From Fomitopsis serialis (Eukaryota; Basidiomycota; Agaricomycetes; Polyporales; Fomitopsidaceae), in NCBI RefSeq assembly GCF_022376445.1, contig NW_025954996.1, positions 279,939-343,938 of the forward strand: a stretch of 64,000 bases of DNA. Direction: 5' to 3'. Of this stretch, positions 1 through 12,511 are shown piece by piece. Each line of letters starts with the position of its first letter. Position 1 is the first letter of the stretch. A program made the position numbers and the translations under genes. The notes below the pieces were generated by a model that was given only the letters and a program-made list of their open reading frames with translations, was not told where the DNA came from and ran no database searches.

Positions 1-1635
1 TTACTGATCGGACTTCATCTTTGTAAGAATCGCTTTACCAGCTATTCGCGAACACCATGGAACCGGCAGGGATGCGATAACCTGCATAGACGTCCTCCTG
101 TCGAACCTTGTGTGGCAAGGCTAGCACAGAATCGAGTTCTATTAGGTATCGTTAACGCCAAACTAGCGCCGCAAATGCGCACCCAAGGGCAATACTGGGT
201 TGCAGCGGTGCACCTCTTTCAGTACCGCTTCAAGGTACGGCAAGTCCTTGCGGTCGCTGCACTTCGGCAGCCTGTGGCTCACGACCGCATCCACTTCGGC
301 TTGAGCCTTCCGTTGAATCTCGGGGTGCTGAGCCATCATGAGGAAGAAGGATAGCAGGGCAGAGGTTGTCTTCAATGGCGTGAGCTGGGGCTTTGACGAG
401 GTGCTGTAAAAGGACTTACCGTGTCTGAGCCAGCTGTGAATTGACGCATATTCAGTCAGTTTGGAGGTCTGAATACCCGTTGGAACACTTGCCCGCATAG
501 AACTGGGTTGACACTAGTCTGTAAAACTCATCGTCTTCAGGTGTACGCTTGCGATTGCTCGTCAGGTAGTCGACGATGAATGAGGGCCTAGCCTTTCCCT
601 CTTGCTGGTCATGTCATGAATGATACAAATCTATGTCCCTGTCGAGACGGCTTACTACTTGCTCTTGGGCCACTTCGTACAACTTGTTCTGCAATCCGAT
701 GGTGGTTCGACGGACGTCCTCCGCAACATGCTTGAATGTTGCCCCTGGAAACCATTGCGGTACGTACTTCACTGCTCAATATCAACATCGCACGACATGC
801 CACTTCATGGTATTGTGTACTCACAGAAGGGCAACACGTCCACCAGATATGCACCGGGCACGGTTATGTCACTGAATGCCCTCAGCGCTTTGTGGACCCA
901 CTGAACTAGAGGGTCTTCACAGCTGTCTACATTCAGTCCGTGAGTGATTCGAAGTACCGTACTGGCCATGAGCCTGAAGAGGATGTCATTGGACCAGGGC
1001 AGCTCGTTTATGTTATGGCCATACGTACCATTGGATATGAGTCTGAAGTTCAGACGGGGCGCGAGCCAGCCGTGATACGAACTCCACCGCTTTAGCCTCC
1101 TCAATCGCATGTAGATCCTCTGCTCTCCGGGTATTCAAGACACCCAGTATAAGTTTACGACCTTCTCTATGCTGCGGACCGTACGGCAGCAACGCGGTGT
1201 AATCTTGGAAGCCCGCCCTGTGTGGAACGTGAATCGGATGTGCGCATGACACAAAAAATACACAACGCATGCGTACAACTCTCCGGCCATGGGTATGACT
1301 GGGCGGTCAGAGTAGATGAGGTTCTTCTTGTTCAGAAGATCGAAGATGGCCTCACGGGAGCTCAGCACGATGAATGAGCTCCCGATGACTGAGAGGTGCA
1401 TAACGGGGCCTGCAGGCATCTATGAGCACTGGCTTTAGGCTCCCGGAAGTGACTGCTCACCGTAGATTTTGGCCCACTCGGCAAACGCGAGCCAACTACG
1501 ATCTGTGGGAATCTGCAATGCATTGCCTAGGAGAGGAATACCTCTAGGACCGGGAGGGAGTGGCAGCCGTCCGACGCCTCGACTGAATTTGTAGGCGATG
1601 AAGGCGGCGAGACAGAGTATGAGGGGCAGGAACAT
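1..1635 (-). CDS. Cytochrome P450 monooxygenase, 3' end cut by window edge (P450-1)
   Basis: Membrane-bound haem-thiolate monooxygenase of the OrdA-like type common in basidiomycetes; the substrate is unknown. The start at 1635 gives a hydrophobic N-terminal anchor followed by the Pro-rich hinge [17 protein letters not shown]. Exon 1 ends at 1461 and exon 2 starts at 1409, joined in phase to give IYG-PVMH. Further exons on the minus strand read the helix-C region ([12 protein letters not shown]), a WFPGATFK block near 730, the I-helix/J region ([18 protein letters not shown]) near 300 and the ExxR motif EVHR near 210. The segment reading EDVYAG.RIPAGS near 60-90 is the last part visible, so the haem-binding Cys exon lies outside the window. 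I found no frameshift in the part seen. It is a close paralogue of the P450s at 2136-4237 and 9459-11551 and lies in the same orientation. Exact exon ends in the middle were not all resolved. Confidence 0.85.
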
Positions 1636-2135
1636 CGCGCCTTGACCAAGGGTATATGTTGGTAGCAAACCGTGGAGGTAAGTGCCAAATGTGCCAGCAG
1701 CATCAGCTCGCATAGACGGTGTCAATAGACAGGCAGCGCCTAACTTATGTATGTCAGGATGCCGGCCGTTCCGCCCCGTTGTTGTACGTACCATAGATAG
1801 CCGCCCTCCCACCTTCCGAGAAGTCCCTTGATGCTGTCCAAGTTTGCAACGGGTGATCCCTCCAGGCAACTTTAGGACAGGAAAGAATATACACAACCCG
1901 AGCTTGTTCGGAGAATCCCTTCAACGGAAGCTGTGGGCAGCAGGATGAAAAAAAATGCAACATGGGGCGAAGACACCGAGTCGGTCTGCAAAGACATGCT
2001 TGTCGACCGGCAACTCGTAATTTATCATGCAGTGAGCACTAGCAGGTCAAGACTCAAGGAATCCCACGTAAATTACAGCACCGAAAGGAATGATGAGCTC
2101 AAGAAGTGGAACTGTCCATCCGCCTCACCGTTCAT
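1636..2135. other. Intergenic region between P450-1 and P450-2
   Basis: It separates the start of P450-1 from the 3' end of P450-2 and presumably holds the P450-1 promoter. I see no gene or clear motif in it. Confidence 0.5.
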
Positions 2136-4237
2136 TTACACAGACCGGCGAGGGATAATGGTGCATGTGAAGTCGTCCGGGTGACTGTGAAGATAACGCA
2201 TGAGAGTCTATTATGCCCAGGTTCAGACTTGACAGACGGACCTTATCATACCACCGCCATATTTGATCGCCTCACCTTCCCGAGGGACGGCATCGCTGAT
2301 GTTGAATGATGCGAGCACGGACGCCGCAACTATGAACAGGGTATCTTCAGCAAGCATCCGTCCGGGACAGACCCTGCAACGGGAGGAAGTGAGCGGGGAG
2401 TCGAGTTCAGTAGAACCACGCTTGGATTGCATACCGTCTCCCGTAGCCGAAGGCGAAGTCTCGAGGGTCTGGGTTCAAGTCGGGATGTTCGTCAGACTTG
2501 TCGAGATATCGCTCCGGGATGACTTCGTCGGGACGAGGATACAAGGTTGGATCGTGGAGCACAGCCCTTGTTTGCAACGTCATTGAGCAAGTCCTGATGG
2601 CAGAATGATAATGCTTAATTCCTTACCAAGTGTTTGCTATGACTGTGGAACCAGCGGGGATACGAAAGCCTGCATAGACGTCTTCACGGCGTACGTGATG
2701 CGGCAAGGCTTCAGAGCCGTGAGGATCAACACGTTGCCGACGACATCTGAATGAATGAGCAATGTCTGGACATACCTAAGGGTAGTACAGGGTTCCATCG
2801 ATGGACCTCTTTGAGCACAGCTTCGAGGTAAGGCATGTCTTTACGGTCGCTGAATCTAGGTAGCGACCGCCAACGGAGGCGTCCACTTCGGCTTGCGCCC
2901 TTCGTTGGATTTCAGGATGTTGGGACATGATGAGGAAGAATGAGAGAAGCGACGAGACTGTCTGAGGGGGCGTACATAAGCCACCGGAAGCGAGAAACTC
3001 TAGATCACTCACTGTATCCGAGCCGGCTGCCGACGCAAGAACACCGACACTCAAATTAACGCTTGATTATCCTGTTGTGCACTTACCACCGAAGAACTGA
3101 GTGGACACTTGTTGGTACAGTTCATGCTCCTCAGGAGTAGGACTGTGATTATCTGCAAGTAAATCAGCCACGAACGAGTGCCTGGCTGTTCCGTAGTCCT
3201 GAAGATGTGATGAGTATCACATGTACATTTGTTTGATCTGTGGGGCGATCTAATCCGGCAGAACGTACCAGTTGGTCTCGTGCTGTCTTGTATAGCTTGC
3301 TTTCCAGCTTATGACCCCGATCACTGACTTCTCTCGCTATTCTCTTGAACGACGCTCCAGGAAACCACTCTGGTATGTGCCTCACTGCTCCCCGTAAATC
3401 AAAGTGCTTGTTAGAACGGGAAACACTCACAGAAGGGAAACCCGTCGACGAGATACGCGCCCGGTGCCGAGATTTCGCTGAAGTCATTCAGTGCCCTCTC
3501 AACTGCGCGAATGAATGGGTCATCGTAGCTGTCCGCGTTGATTCCGTAAGTAATCTGGAGTACAGTGCTTGCCACGAGCCTATGTTGTATGGATCAAGCT
3601 ATCGTCACGCTGATCTTTCATTCAAACTTGAACGTACCAACGGATATGGGACCGGAGCTCGGATGGGCTACGGGCTAGCCTTGAGATAAAATCAGCCATC
3701 TGCGATTCTTCAATGATATGTAGTTCTGGTGCTTTGCGAGTGCTAATCGCCCCTAGAATCAGCTTTCGTCCTTCTCGATGACGCTGTCCGTACGGGGCCA
3801 ACGCGGTGAATTGCTCCATACCGGCCCTGTATGATGTGAATGAATCAATTATCTTCAACGTCAGTCATGCGTTATCGTACAATACGCCCGCCATGGGGAC
3901 CACCGGTCGATCCGAGTACATGAGCTCCTCTTCTCAAGAAGGTCGGAGATGGCCTCGCGGGAGCTCAACACGATGATTGAACTCGAGATAATGGAGACGT
4001 GCATGACAGGGCCTCGATACCTCCGTGAGCATGATATAGGTCGAAATAGTGGATATTCACCGTATATTTTGGCCCATTCCGCGAACGTGAGCCAACTACA
4101 TTCTTTGGGAAGCTGGAGCGCATTGCCTAAGAGGGGATGCCTCTCGGGCCCGGAGGTACTGATAGTTGTCTTCTGTTTCTAATGCCGTAAATGCATGCAA
4201 GAAGGGAGACGAGGAATAGGATAACGAGATTGAACAT
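2136..4237 (-). pseudogene. Cytochrome P450 pseudogene with three one-base deletions (P450-2)
   Basis: Same family and exon layout as P450-3: a hydrophobic anchor starting at 4237, the PPGPRG hinge, the I-helix AGSDT followed by a GTGAGT intron, and the haem-binding segment [17 protein letters not shown] split by an intron near 2440-2380. A last short exon reads SHPDDFTCTIIPRRSV and stops at 2136. Compared with P450-3 the reading frame is lost three times by single-base deletions. One is near 4130 just after the Pro hinge, giving an immediate TAG. One is near 3925 in the segment matching [13 protein letters not shown]. One is near 2860, just before the ExxR helix. All introns still have usable splice sites, so decay is recent or the deletions are sequence errors. 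If the deletions are errors, this is a full-length P450 of about 500 residues. Confidence 0.75.
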
Positions 4238-5010
4238 TGCAGTGACTACTTGGCAGCAGCGAGAGTGTGGTTCGAAGAGCAAGGGTCTTGAAGGGAGCGT
4301 GAATAACGTCGGTTGCCAAGACATTTATAGCCGCTCAGAGAACCGCCCATTCAAATAAACTCGGCCGATTTCACTGAGCTGTCAACAGGACATGAGCGCC
4401 AGACTTCTGACTGATGCAAAATTCAGTCTCGCGAGCGGCGGCCCCACCGGGGCCACGACCAGTGATCACAAGTCCTGTACGGCGGCGTACGCCACCGTAT
4501 CGAACAGCAATCCGGTGAGGGCCTCTGCGGCGTAAGATAAGACACAAGAAAGTCTACAAATCACCTCATTTGAAGACTACGGAGATTTCGGCGACGACAG
4601 TGACGGGCAGCTCGGACGTCTATCATTACATGATGTCCCTGAGACGCATGGGCGCGGCCGCAGCATCAACGTTACCGCGCTGCGGAGGGTCTCAGCCGTG
4701 AGCATCAAGTAAATGTCCTGAGGCGATACGCACAGGCGCAATGGCGATGGGAGGAAGAGCAGCCTACTATCGAATGGAAGTTGCCGCTGTTCCGAGTCGT
4801 AACCCTTGATGAAAGCCTACCAGACCAATAGCTAGCAGTGGAAACCACACGTCCATTTGGATTGGGCATTGGGAAGGAAGAGGGCGACATAGCTCATGGT
4901 AGTAATCAACCAACAGTCGGAGGTGTCGCAATTGCCAAATGCGTTCAGGGACGGGGCTCTTGCATCACAAGTACAAACAACCGCCACAGACGCGTAACCG
5001 TGACCGAGAC
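2136..5010 (-). repeat. Duplicated P450 segment, copy 1
   Basis: This segment is similar to 9459-12370 along its whole length: gene body plus about 770 bp upstream. The strongest blocks are the 3' exons (2250-2640 against 9590-9960) and an upstream block sharing AGGGACGGGGCTCTTGC (near 4947 and 12309). Both copies have the same orientation and flank the oppositely oriented P450 at 6643-8777. Confidence 0.75.
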
Positions 5011-6642
5011 GTTCAAGTTGTTTAAATAATCTACTTATGCTGCTACGCGTAGTACCAAAAGATCTTGTTGTTGCAAGCCTTAATCTCTCGTTTGCGTGCC
5101 TTGTGTGCGGGGAATACAATCAAGGGTCGCAGCCGCTCTGGAACTTGGTATAATTCAATCCTTGCCGGTTCGCTCAGTGACGCTCTCGCCGGCGGGCTGT
5201 GTGCGACCCTTCGCAGACATGTTTGTATTCAAGTTCTTGGGCAGCCCAGCTTTCGTAGTCCCGCAATCACGAAACTCTCGAACGCAGTGCGTGAGTACTT
5301 TGAAGATGTACTTGAACAAACAACACCGCCGTGGACATCGTAGGCACTTAGCCGCTTTCCTGTTTGCTTGCCTGGGATGTTCCGTGCTGTATGGACAGCT
5401 ACTCTTCACTATTGGTCAACCCTGAGTATGCTCGCCTGCATATTCCTCGAGCTGATACTCTGACTGACAGCTACGGTTTCTTGTCTGGAGCATAGTAAGT
5501 CATATGCTCTTGCTCGTGCGCAGTACCAGAGCTAACCGGCACAACGATGAATCGAAGTCGTCTCACTCCACTCTATCTCCCAGCCGTCACGGCGCCCTGT
5601 CGCAGAAGAAACTCAGCTCGGGTGCAACTCGGGTGTGTCGGCGATCCATACCTCCTCCACCATTTGTCTTCAAAAGTTTCGTTCCTGACTAGAGCTCATT
5701 GATGAACAGGAGACGCCTCGGCATGTCACTACGACACATTTCGGTACGCTCATCGGCGGGCGCGCGTGGGAGGCAATGATGTCTGGGAGAAAGACCTCTT
5801 CTCTACGGTAACATGACTCATATATCGTGTCGCTCACCCTTGCGTCTTCCATCACATGTCATGCTCCTTGGAGCGATCGTAGCAGGTGTATGCTCGCGAT
5901 GTGGGGGCGTGGGATGTCATTCACCCGAAAAACCAATGTTGGCATGGCCGGATTGGACGAATTCCGGGATACATACCACCTGACTCAAACCTGACTCGCA
6001 AGTACACGCATTGGTCGTGTGAGTTATGTTGGCCCACATCCCGCCGTCCGGCTGTACTAGTCACGAAGGTATGGAACCTTGACAATTTGCGAATAGCTTC
6101 TGACGTTGACTCCCGAATCACAAGGTGCCCCTCATGGAACCGAAGTACACGTATTAGCACGTACTCCTGGAATCCGCCATCTTACGTGAATATGCAACGT
6201 GGACAGCTTATTCGACAGTGTGTAAGCTTCGCTTCTCAGACGTCCGGGAGTACGAAGCACAATCGGAGGCAGGGGGTGCTAGGACTGCTGAAGATATCAT
6301 TGCTTGAAGCTCCGGCTCTGCGAGACGGTGCGAGACTTTTTGATAGCCTCGTCCAAATGCGCGTGCCCTACTTGTGCCGTATAGATTTCTGATTCCAACC
6401 GCTGGCAGCTAGCAAATTCCCTAAAATTTTGCTCCCGCGAACCTTCTATTGAAACGCCGCGCTGACACCGTAACTTACTCGACTTGATGGACAATGTCAG
6501 TCGCAAACCTTAGGCAGTAGTCTCGTGTCCGAGTCACTGACCGATACCTTGGCTTCGAGGAACCTCTTATAACGTACGCATCGGTGCTCCCCGTTCTGTA
6601 ATCGGACGCGGGTTCTCACTGTGCCCTTCTCAAATCAGCACG
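4238..6642. other. Gene-poor interval upstream of P450-2 and P450-4
   Basis: The first 770 bp belong to the duplicated P450 segment and should include the P450-2 promoter. From about 5011 to 6642 I find no recognisable gene. A 168-codon open frame at 5886-6392 resembles nothing I know and has no protein-like composition. The last part presumably holds the promoter of the P450 starting at 6643. Confidence 0.5.
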
Positions 6643-8777
6643 ATGTATCTCTCAACCGTGGTGTGTTTGGCTTTGGCTGTAGTCTATTTACTGTGGAGAG
6701 TGGCTTCTCGCCACCGTCATCTCCCTCCCGGCCCATCTGGACTGCCCATCATCGGAAATGCCCTACAAATGCCGACGAGAAATGAATGGGTCGTCTTCGC
6801 GGATTTGGCGAAGAAACATGGTGAGTTTTGCTACCTACTCAACATGATGTTTGGTGTCGCTTACGATGAGACAAAGGCGACATTATGCATCTGTCGGCTC
6901 TCGGAAATTCAATCATACTTCTCACGTCTCGACAAGCTATCTCGGACCTGCTGGAGAAGAGAGGCCACATTTACTCTGACCGCCCCATCATGCCTATGGC
7001 GTCTGAGATGTGAGCTCGCGCGCTCATACTACACACCTTCAGGACTCATCCCAAGCGCCAGGATCGGATACTCTCGCTTCACCGTGTTGTGCCCCTATGG
7101 GACCATTCTCAAAGAAAGCCGCAAACTCATCGGCGGGACCATCAATGCCCGCAATGCCCCTCAATTGCAGCGTGTCATCGAAACGAAGATACCGCAACTC
7201 CTTTCGAGGCTTCTCGCCTCTCCGAGTGATTTTAGGCCTCATCTGCGATGGTATGGTCATCATCACCGCCACGAGTCCGCACCAGACTTACGGCCTATTG
7301 CATACAGTCTAGTTGCCAGTATCGTCTTGCAGATCACGCATGGTCGCGATATAAGCGACTCAAGCGACCCTCTGGTCCAGCTTGCAGAGCTAGTCAATGC
7401 GCAATTCTCAGCTACCGCAACTCCCGGCAAATTCCTCGTGGATGTTTTTCCGTTTCGTGAGTTCGCTATTCCCTGGGTAACTGTACTCAAACTCATGGGA
7501 CATCAGTGCGATATGTACCAGAGTGGCTTCCCGGTACCGGTTTCAAGGTTTTGGCGAAGGAGGCCCGTCACAGTCTTGAGAGGCTTCTTGATGAGCCTTA
7601 TCATGAAGTCAAGGAACAACTGGTAAGCTTTGCGATGGAGCATCACAGTGTGGATCGTACTAAAATTTATCTGGTTTGGTAAATGGCAGGCGCGTGGCAC
7701 AGCGGTGCCATCCTTCACTTCAGACATCATTGAGAAGGATCCTAATCCGAGTCCGGAAGAGCTGTTCATAAACAAGATGACATCGACTCAATTCTATGTT
7801 GGTGCGTCATCCGTTTTACCGTAAATGTCTTGCAGCTGATATAATGTGATGTAGCGGGCGCTGACACGGTGCGTAAATTTCATGTGCATCGATGTTCTCG
7901 CTGACACATTCTGCTAGACTGTGTCCGCGCTCGAATCCATGTTCCTAGTTCTAGCGCTGTATCCGGAAGTTCAGCGGAAAGCACAGGCCGAGGTCGATGC
8001 GGCATTAGGGTCTAATCAGCTGCCGAAGTTCAGTGACCATGACAGCCTTCCGTATGTAACTGCGCTTGTCAAGGAAATACACCGGTGGAGGCCTGTGTTA
8101 CCCCTAGGTAGAGTTCATGGCCTATGGGATTACAGACCAACAATTGCTCAACGACCCGTATAGCTCTTCCTCATATGGCCATGCAGGATGATACGTACGA
8201 CGGCTACCATATCCCTAAGGCGCCACGATCATTGCAAATTCATGGTACGCCGGCGGACAACTGTAGTACGAATGCTGAGGATATGTCATGGACAGGGCAA
8301 TTCTGCACGACTCGTCTATCTACCCGGATCCCTTCGAGGTGAAGCCAGAACGGTATCTTGATCGGAAGGAGGATATAAATCCCGACCCCGAAACATGGTC
8401 CTTTGGATACGGTAGAAGGTGGGCTGCGTTCATCATGTCCACATATGCTACCTCTGAATGCGCGTGCACTTGTTAGGGTATGCCCTGGACAGATCCTCGC
8501 AAATGACACGGTCTTCCTAGTCACAGCGTCTATTCTTGCCACGTTCAACATCACGAATGCCAGAACTCTTGACGGACATGCCATTGACAAGAATGTCGAC
8601 TATGAGGGAGGGATAATTGCGTGAGTGCACAATGACAGACGCTCGGGCCAAGGCAGCAACACTAACCGAATACTTGATGTTAGCCATGCACCTCCATTCA
8701 CCTGTACGATCACACCTCGCTCGGCAGACATGGATCAGTTCATCGCTACTAGTCTCAGTGAGCATGGCCAGAGTTGA
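6643..8777 (+). CDS. Cytochrome P450 monooxygenase, divergent member with one probable frameshift (P450-4)
   Basis: Haem-thiolate monooxygenase, more divergent than the three minus-strand paralogues. ATG 6643 opens a membrane anchor, then LPPGPSGLPIIGNALQMP. Exon 1 ends at CATG before GTGAGT (6822). Later exons read helix C (PYGTILKESRKL), WLPGTGFKVLAKEA, the I-helix AGADT at about 7857, ExxR as EIHR near 8085, PERYL in the meander and the haem ligand in VCPGQILANDT near 8480. The final exon (from about 8683) reads HAPPFTCTITPRS and stops at 8777. In the exon around 8220 the expected sequence coding IPKGATIIANSW lacks one G, so the frame shifts. Use of an upstream acceptor near 8281 would restore the frame but replace this conserved segment. 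It could be a functional variant, a young pseudogene or a sequence error. Confidence 0.78.
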
Positions 8778-9458
8778 TGATCGAGTTACATTCGCATTGA
8801 ATGCTGCCGTGAAAGTACCTTCTTGGACCCAGACCCGTACGGACGATAAGTCAGACATGTATGCAGTATCACGGGCTTTGCAAGCTTCGACCTATGTACA
8901 TACCATAAATCGTAGCCGAAGCGTCGAACCCCAGAGCCCCAAGAACTGTCGGAAATTGTATCGGGCGGACCTTCCAGGCAACTTACGATCCGAGTATGGA
9001 TACCAATATCAATCGACTACACTTATGGCAAGCGGTTGCGTCACAATAAGGACAATGGAGTAGCGCCGGATGCTCCGCTTGGCGCGTCGGAGGTTCTGGG
9101 CAGAGAAGTACACTGCAAAGTTGAGCGCGACCGGGTCGCACAGTGGCGTTCGTACATCCGCGACTCGTCGATTGAACTTGTGCAGGTCTCTCATTGAACT
9201 CGCTACATGAATTCGGTGGGCCGACCTCGTCAAGGGCACAATGATCATGATGACAAACGCCCATGGGAGAATCATGGACTGCTCGAGTGTGTGACATGAG
9301 CGGAAGCGACACGAGATCGGCCTGCAAATACAAGTCTTCTGTCGATGGTTCAAACCAGTCTTGCTTATGCAGTGAGGACTAGTAGGTCAAGATGACGTAG
9401 GACACAGCGTAAGACGACGTATTGAGCGCAGAAGGTATGTATGCGGTTCATCGTTCCT
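8778..9458. other. Intergenic region between convergent P450-4 and P450-3
   Basis: This lies between two convergent 3' ends. Short open frames occur in several frames, but none shows a P450 motif or other recognisable domain. I see no gene here. Confidence 0.5.
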
Positions 9459-11551
9459 TTACACTACACGGCGAGGAGTAATGTTGCATGTGAATTCGTC
9501 GGGGTGACTGCGATGATAACGCATGAGAAACTGGCATGCCAGTAACTGAAACATGACCGACGGACCTTAGAACACCGCCGCGATACTCGATCGTTTCTCC
9601 CTCTAGAGGAACAGCGTCGCTGATGTTGAATGACGCGAGCACGGACGCCGCAACTATGAAAAGGGTGTCTTCGGCAAGCATCCGTCCGGGACAAACCCTA
9701 CAACGGGAGGCGGTACAAGTGGGCGGGGAGTCGAGATTAGTAGAACCACGCCTGAATAACATACCGTCTTCCGTAGCCAAAGGCGAAATCTCGAGGGTCT
9801 GGGTTCAAGTCGGGGTGTTCGTCAGGTTTGCCGAGATATCGCTCTGGGATGACTTCGTCGGGACGAGGATACAAGGCTGGGTCGTGGAGCACAGCCCTTG
9901 TTTGCAACGTCATTGAGCAAGTCCTTACGGCGGAGTAACAATACATAATTCCTTACCATGTGTTTGCTATGACTGTGGAACCAGCGGGGATGCGAAAGCC
10001 CGCGTAAACGTCTTCACGGCGTACATGATGCGGCAAGGCTTCAGAGCCGCGAGTATCGACATGTTGTCAGCGACATCTGGATGAACCAGCGATGCCTGAA
10101 CGTACCTAAGGGCACTACAGGGTTGCATCGATGGACCTCCTTGAGCACCGCTTCGAGGTAAGGCATGTCCTTACAGTCGCTACATTTGGGTAGTCGGTCG
10201 CCGACGATGGCATCCACTTCGGCTTGCGCCTTCCGTTGAATTTCAGGATGTTGAGCCATGATGAGGAAGAAAGAGAGAAGCGACGAGACTGTCTATAAAG
10301 GAGTGAGCCATCGGCAATGCAAGACCATTGACATGCCTACTGTGTCCGAGCCAGCTGCCGACGAAGCAACATCTTCAATCGGCATTCTTTCGTAGATTTA
10401 CGCATCAAAGCTTACCACCGTAAAATTGAGCTGACACCTGCTGGTACAGATCCTCCTCTTCAGGTGTCGGGCTGGGATTGTATGCAAGTATATCTGCCAC
10501 GAACGATGGCGTGGCTGCTCCATGGTCCTACGGTAATAGTGAACACCGTATGCGCAACCTTTTGTGCCCTTAGGCGGATGACATACCATTTGTTCTCGTG
10601 ATACCTTGTATAAATTGACTACTAGCTGGGAAGCCCGTTCATTGGCCTCCCTTGCTATTCTTTTGAACGATGCCCCCGGAAACCACTCAGGTATATACTT
10701 CACTACTTCCCGTGAGCTAGAGGGCTTCAGATGAGCTAAAACACTTACAGAAAGGAAGTCCATCGACGAGGTATGCGCCGGGAGCCGTTACTTCACTGAA
10801 ATCATTCAATACTATTTCGACTGCGCGAACATAGGCGTCATCATAGCTGTCCACGTTGATTCCGTAGGTGATCTGGAGTACGATGCTTGCAAGAAGCCTG
10901 TTGTGTCATCGTCAGGGCATTGCTGTGCGGAGCCTTTGTTTCAGCGTACCAACGGAGATGCGGTCGAAACTCGGATGGGTTCCGAGTTAGCCTTGACACA
11001 AAATCAGCCGCCTTCGCTTCTTGGATTGCATGTAGTTCTGGTGCTTTGCGGGCATTGACAGTACCGAGAATTAGCTTACGCCCTTCGCGATGCCGTTGTC
11101 CATACGGCAACATCGCGGTATATTTTCCGAAACCAGCCCTGTACGGTGCATGATCAGTTATAGTGTTCAAATGGCGGGCATGTACAGTCGCACAGTTCTC
11201 CAGCCATGGGAATAACGGGACGATCCGAATACATGGCGTTCTTCTTCTCAAGAAGGTCGGAGATGGCCTCACGGGAGCTCAATACGATGATTGAACTCGA
11301 TATCACATGCACGTGCATGACAGGGCCTAAATGCATTCATGAGACAACAGTTTAAGTCGGAATAGCGCGTACTCACCGTATATTTTAGCCCATTCTGCGA
11401 ACGCGAGCCAGCTACATTCTTTGGGAATCTGTAGTGCATTGCCTAAGAAGGGGAGACCTCTGGGGCCCGGAGGAGTTGAGGATTGCCTTCTGTTCCTACT
11501 GAATGTGTATACGAGAATGGAGATGAGACACAGGGCGATGAGGTCGAACAT
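9459..11551 (-). CDS. Cytochrome P450 monooxygenase, apparently intact (P450-3)
   Basis: Full-length microsomal P450 of the same family as P450-1. ATG at 11551 starts a hydrophobic anchor and [20 protein letters not shown] could follow the frame through about eleven exons: [76 protein letters not shown], then the I-helix. There AGSDT is split from [10 protein letters not shown] by an intron, restoring the canonical AGSDTT. ExxR is EVHR near 10145. The [18 protein letters not shown] exon precedes PERYL, then FGYGRR and [11 protein letters not shown] with the haem-ligand Cys. The last exon, [16 protein letters not shown], ends at 9459. No break was seen, so this is probably the functional sister of the pseudogene at 2136-4237. 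The substrate is unknown. Confidence 0.85.
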
Positions 11552-12370
11552 AGCAGTCAGCAGAGAATGTCCGGCTGGATCAGCAAGGGTGCACCAGGTC
11601 GTACGTCAGTTGCCAACACATTATAACCAGCTCGGAAGACCAGACACGTGGGCTAGGTCGGCTGCGCTGTCAACGCAGCGTGCATACCGCAACCGTCAAC
11701 GTACGTCTCGCGAAGTTGGTGCAGGGTTCCGAAGTCTCATGAACGGCGGCTCCACTGAGCCCATGCCTTTGCGCCGGCGTTATCATTCTAATGACACATC
11801 CCCGAACTGTAAGTCGCTGTCATCGCCAGCAGTTCCACGAAAATTCAGATCATGTGAACGTACAAGAGATAAGATGCACGCACAAGGCAATGCGCTGCCT
11901 ACACTTTGCGCCACAGCGCCTTCTTCAGGATGTTGTTCGCTAGTGCCCGCGGCGGCCGACCGTGGCGACCCACGGGCGCTGCTATCAATATCACCACTCT
12001 AAGTATTACGAAGGTTTCATTATTTGTCAGCATCGACTCTGATGATTGCAGACGCGATACGCACCAGGCACGATTGTGAGAGGAGGAAGAGGAACGTATC
12101 GAACGGAAGTCGGTCACGGTGTTCTCCGAAGCCAACAAGGCCTCTTGGGCAATGATGCCCCGCTAAAACAGTAATCACAGCCAGCGTACTTTCTAGATGT
12201 ATTATTGCGGGAAAAAATAGGGCGACACGAGGAGCTCGTGGTAAAAACGTAAGTAGTAGTTCAACAAGTTGAACACTAAGTTAAGGTTGCTCGATATTGC
12301 CAAATATGGACAGGGACGGGGCTCTTGCCACACAGATGCAAACAACCGCCACCAGCGCGTAACGTCATGC
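9459..12370 (-). repeat. Duplicated P450 segment, copy 2
   Basis: Counterpart of 2136-5010, including the gene body and roughly 800 bp upstream. The distal end shares an AGGGACGGGGCTCTTGC block and a nearby ACAAACAACCGCCAC block with copy 1. Similarity drops beyond about 12,370, just before the Nudix gene. Confidence 0.75.
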
Positions 12371-12511
12371 TTGCCAGCCTGGGCTTGCATGTTCCGCCAC
12401 CGGCAGCTGATCTCAGCCACCCGTCTCGGCTTTGCACATCAACCACCATCTCTACTCATCAAGAATACCAGACTATCATACTCTACCTTTCTATACTCGT
12501 CCCACCCACAC
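11552..12511. other. Divergent intergenic region between P450-3 and the Nudix gene
   Basis: Most of it (to about 12,370) belongs to the duplicated P450 upstream region. The remainder is a pyrimidine-rich leader before the Nudix start at 12512. No separate gene was seen. Confidence 0.5.

Noticed and set aside
5886..6392. 168-codon open frame between P450-2 and P450-4
   Set aside because: No motif, no neighbouring exons and an unusual composition rich in Trp, Cys and Arg; probably random.
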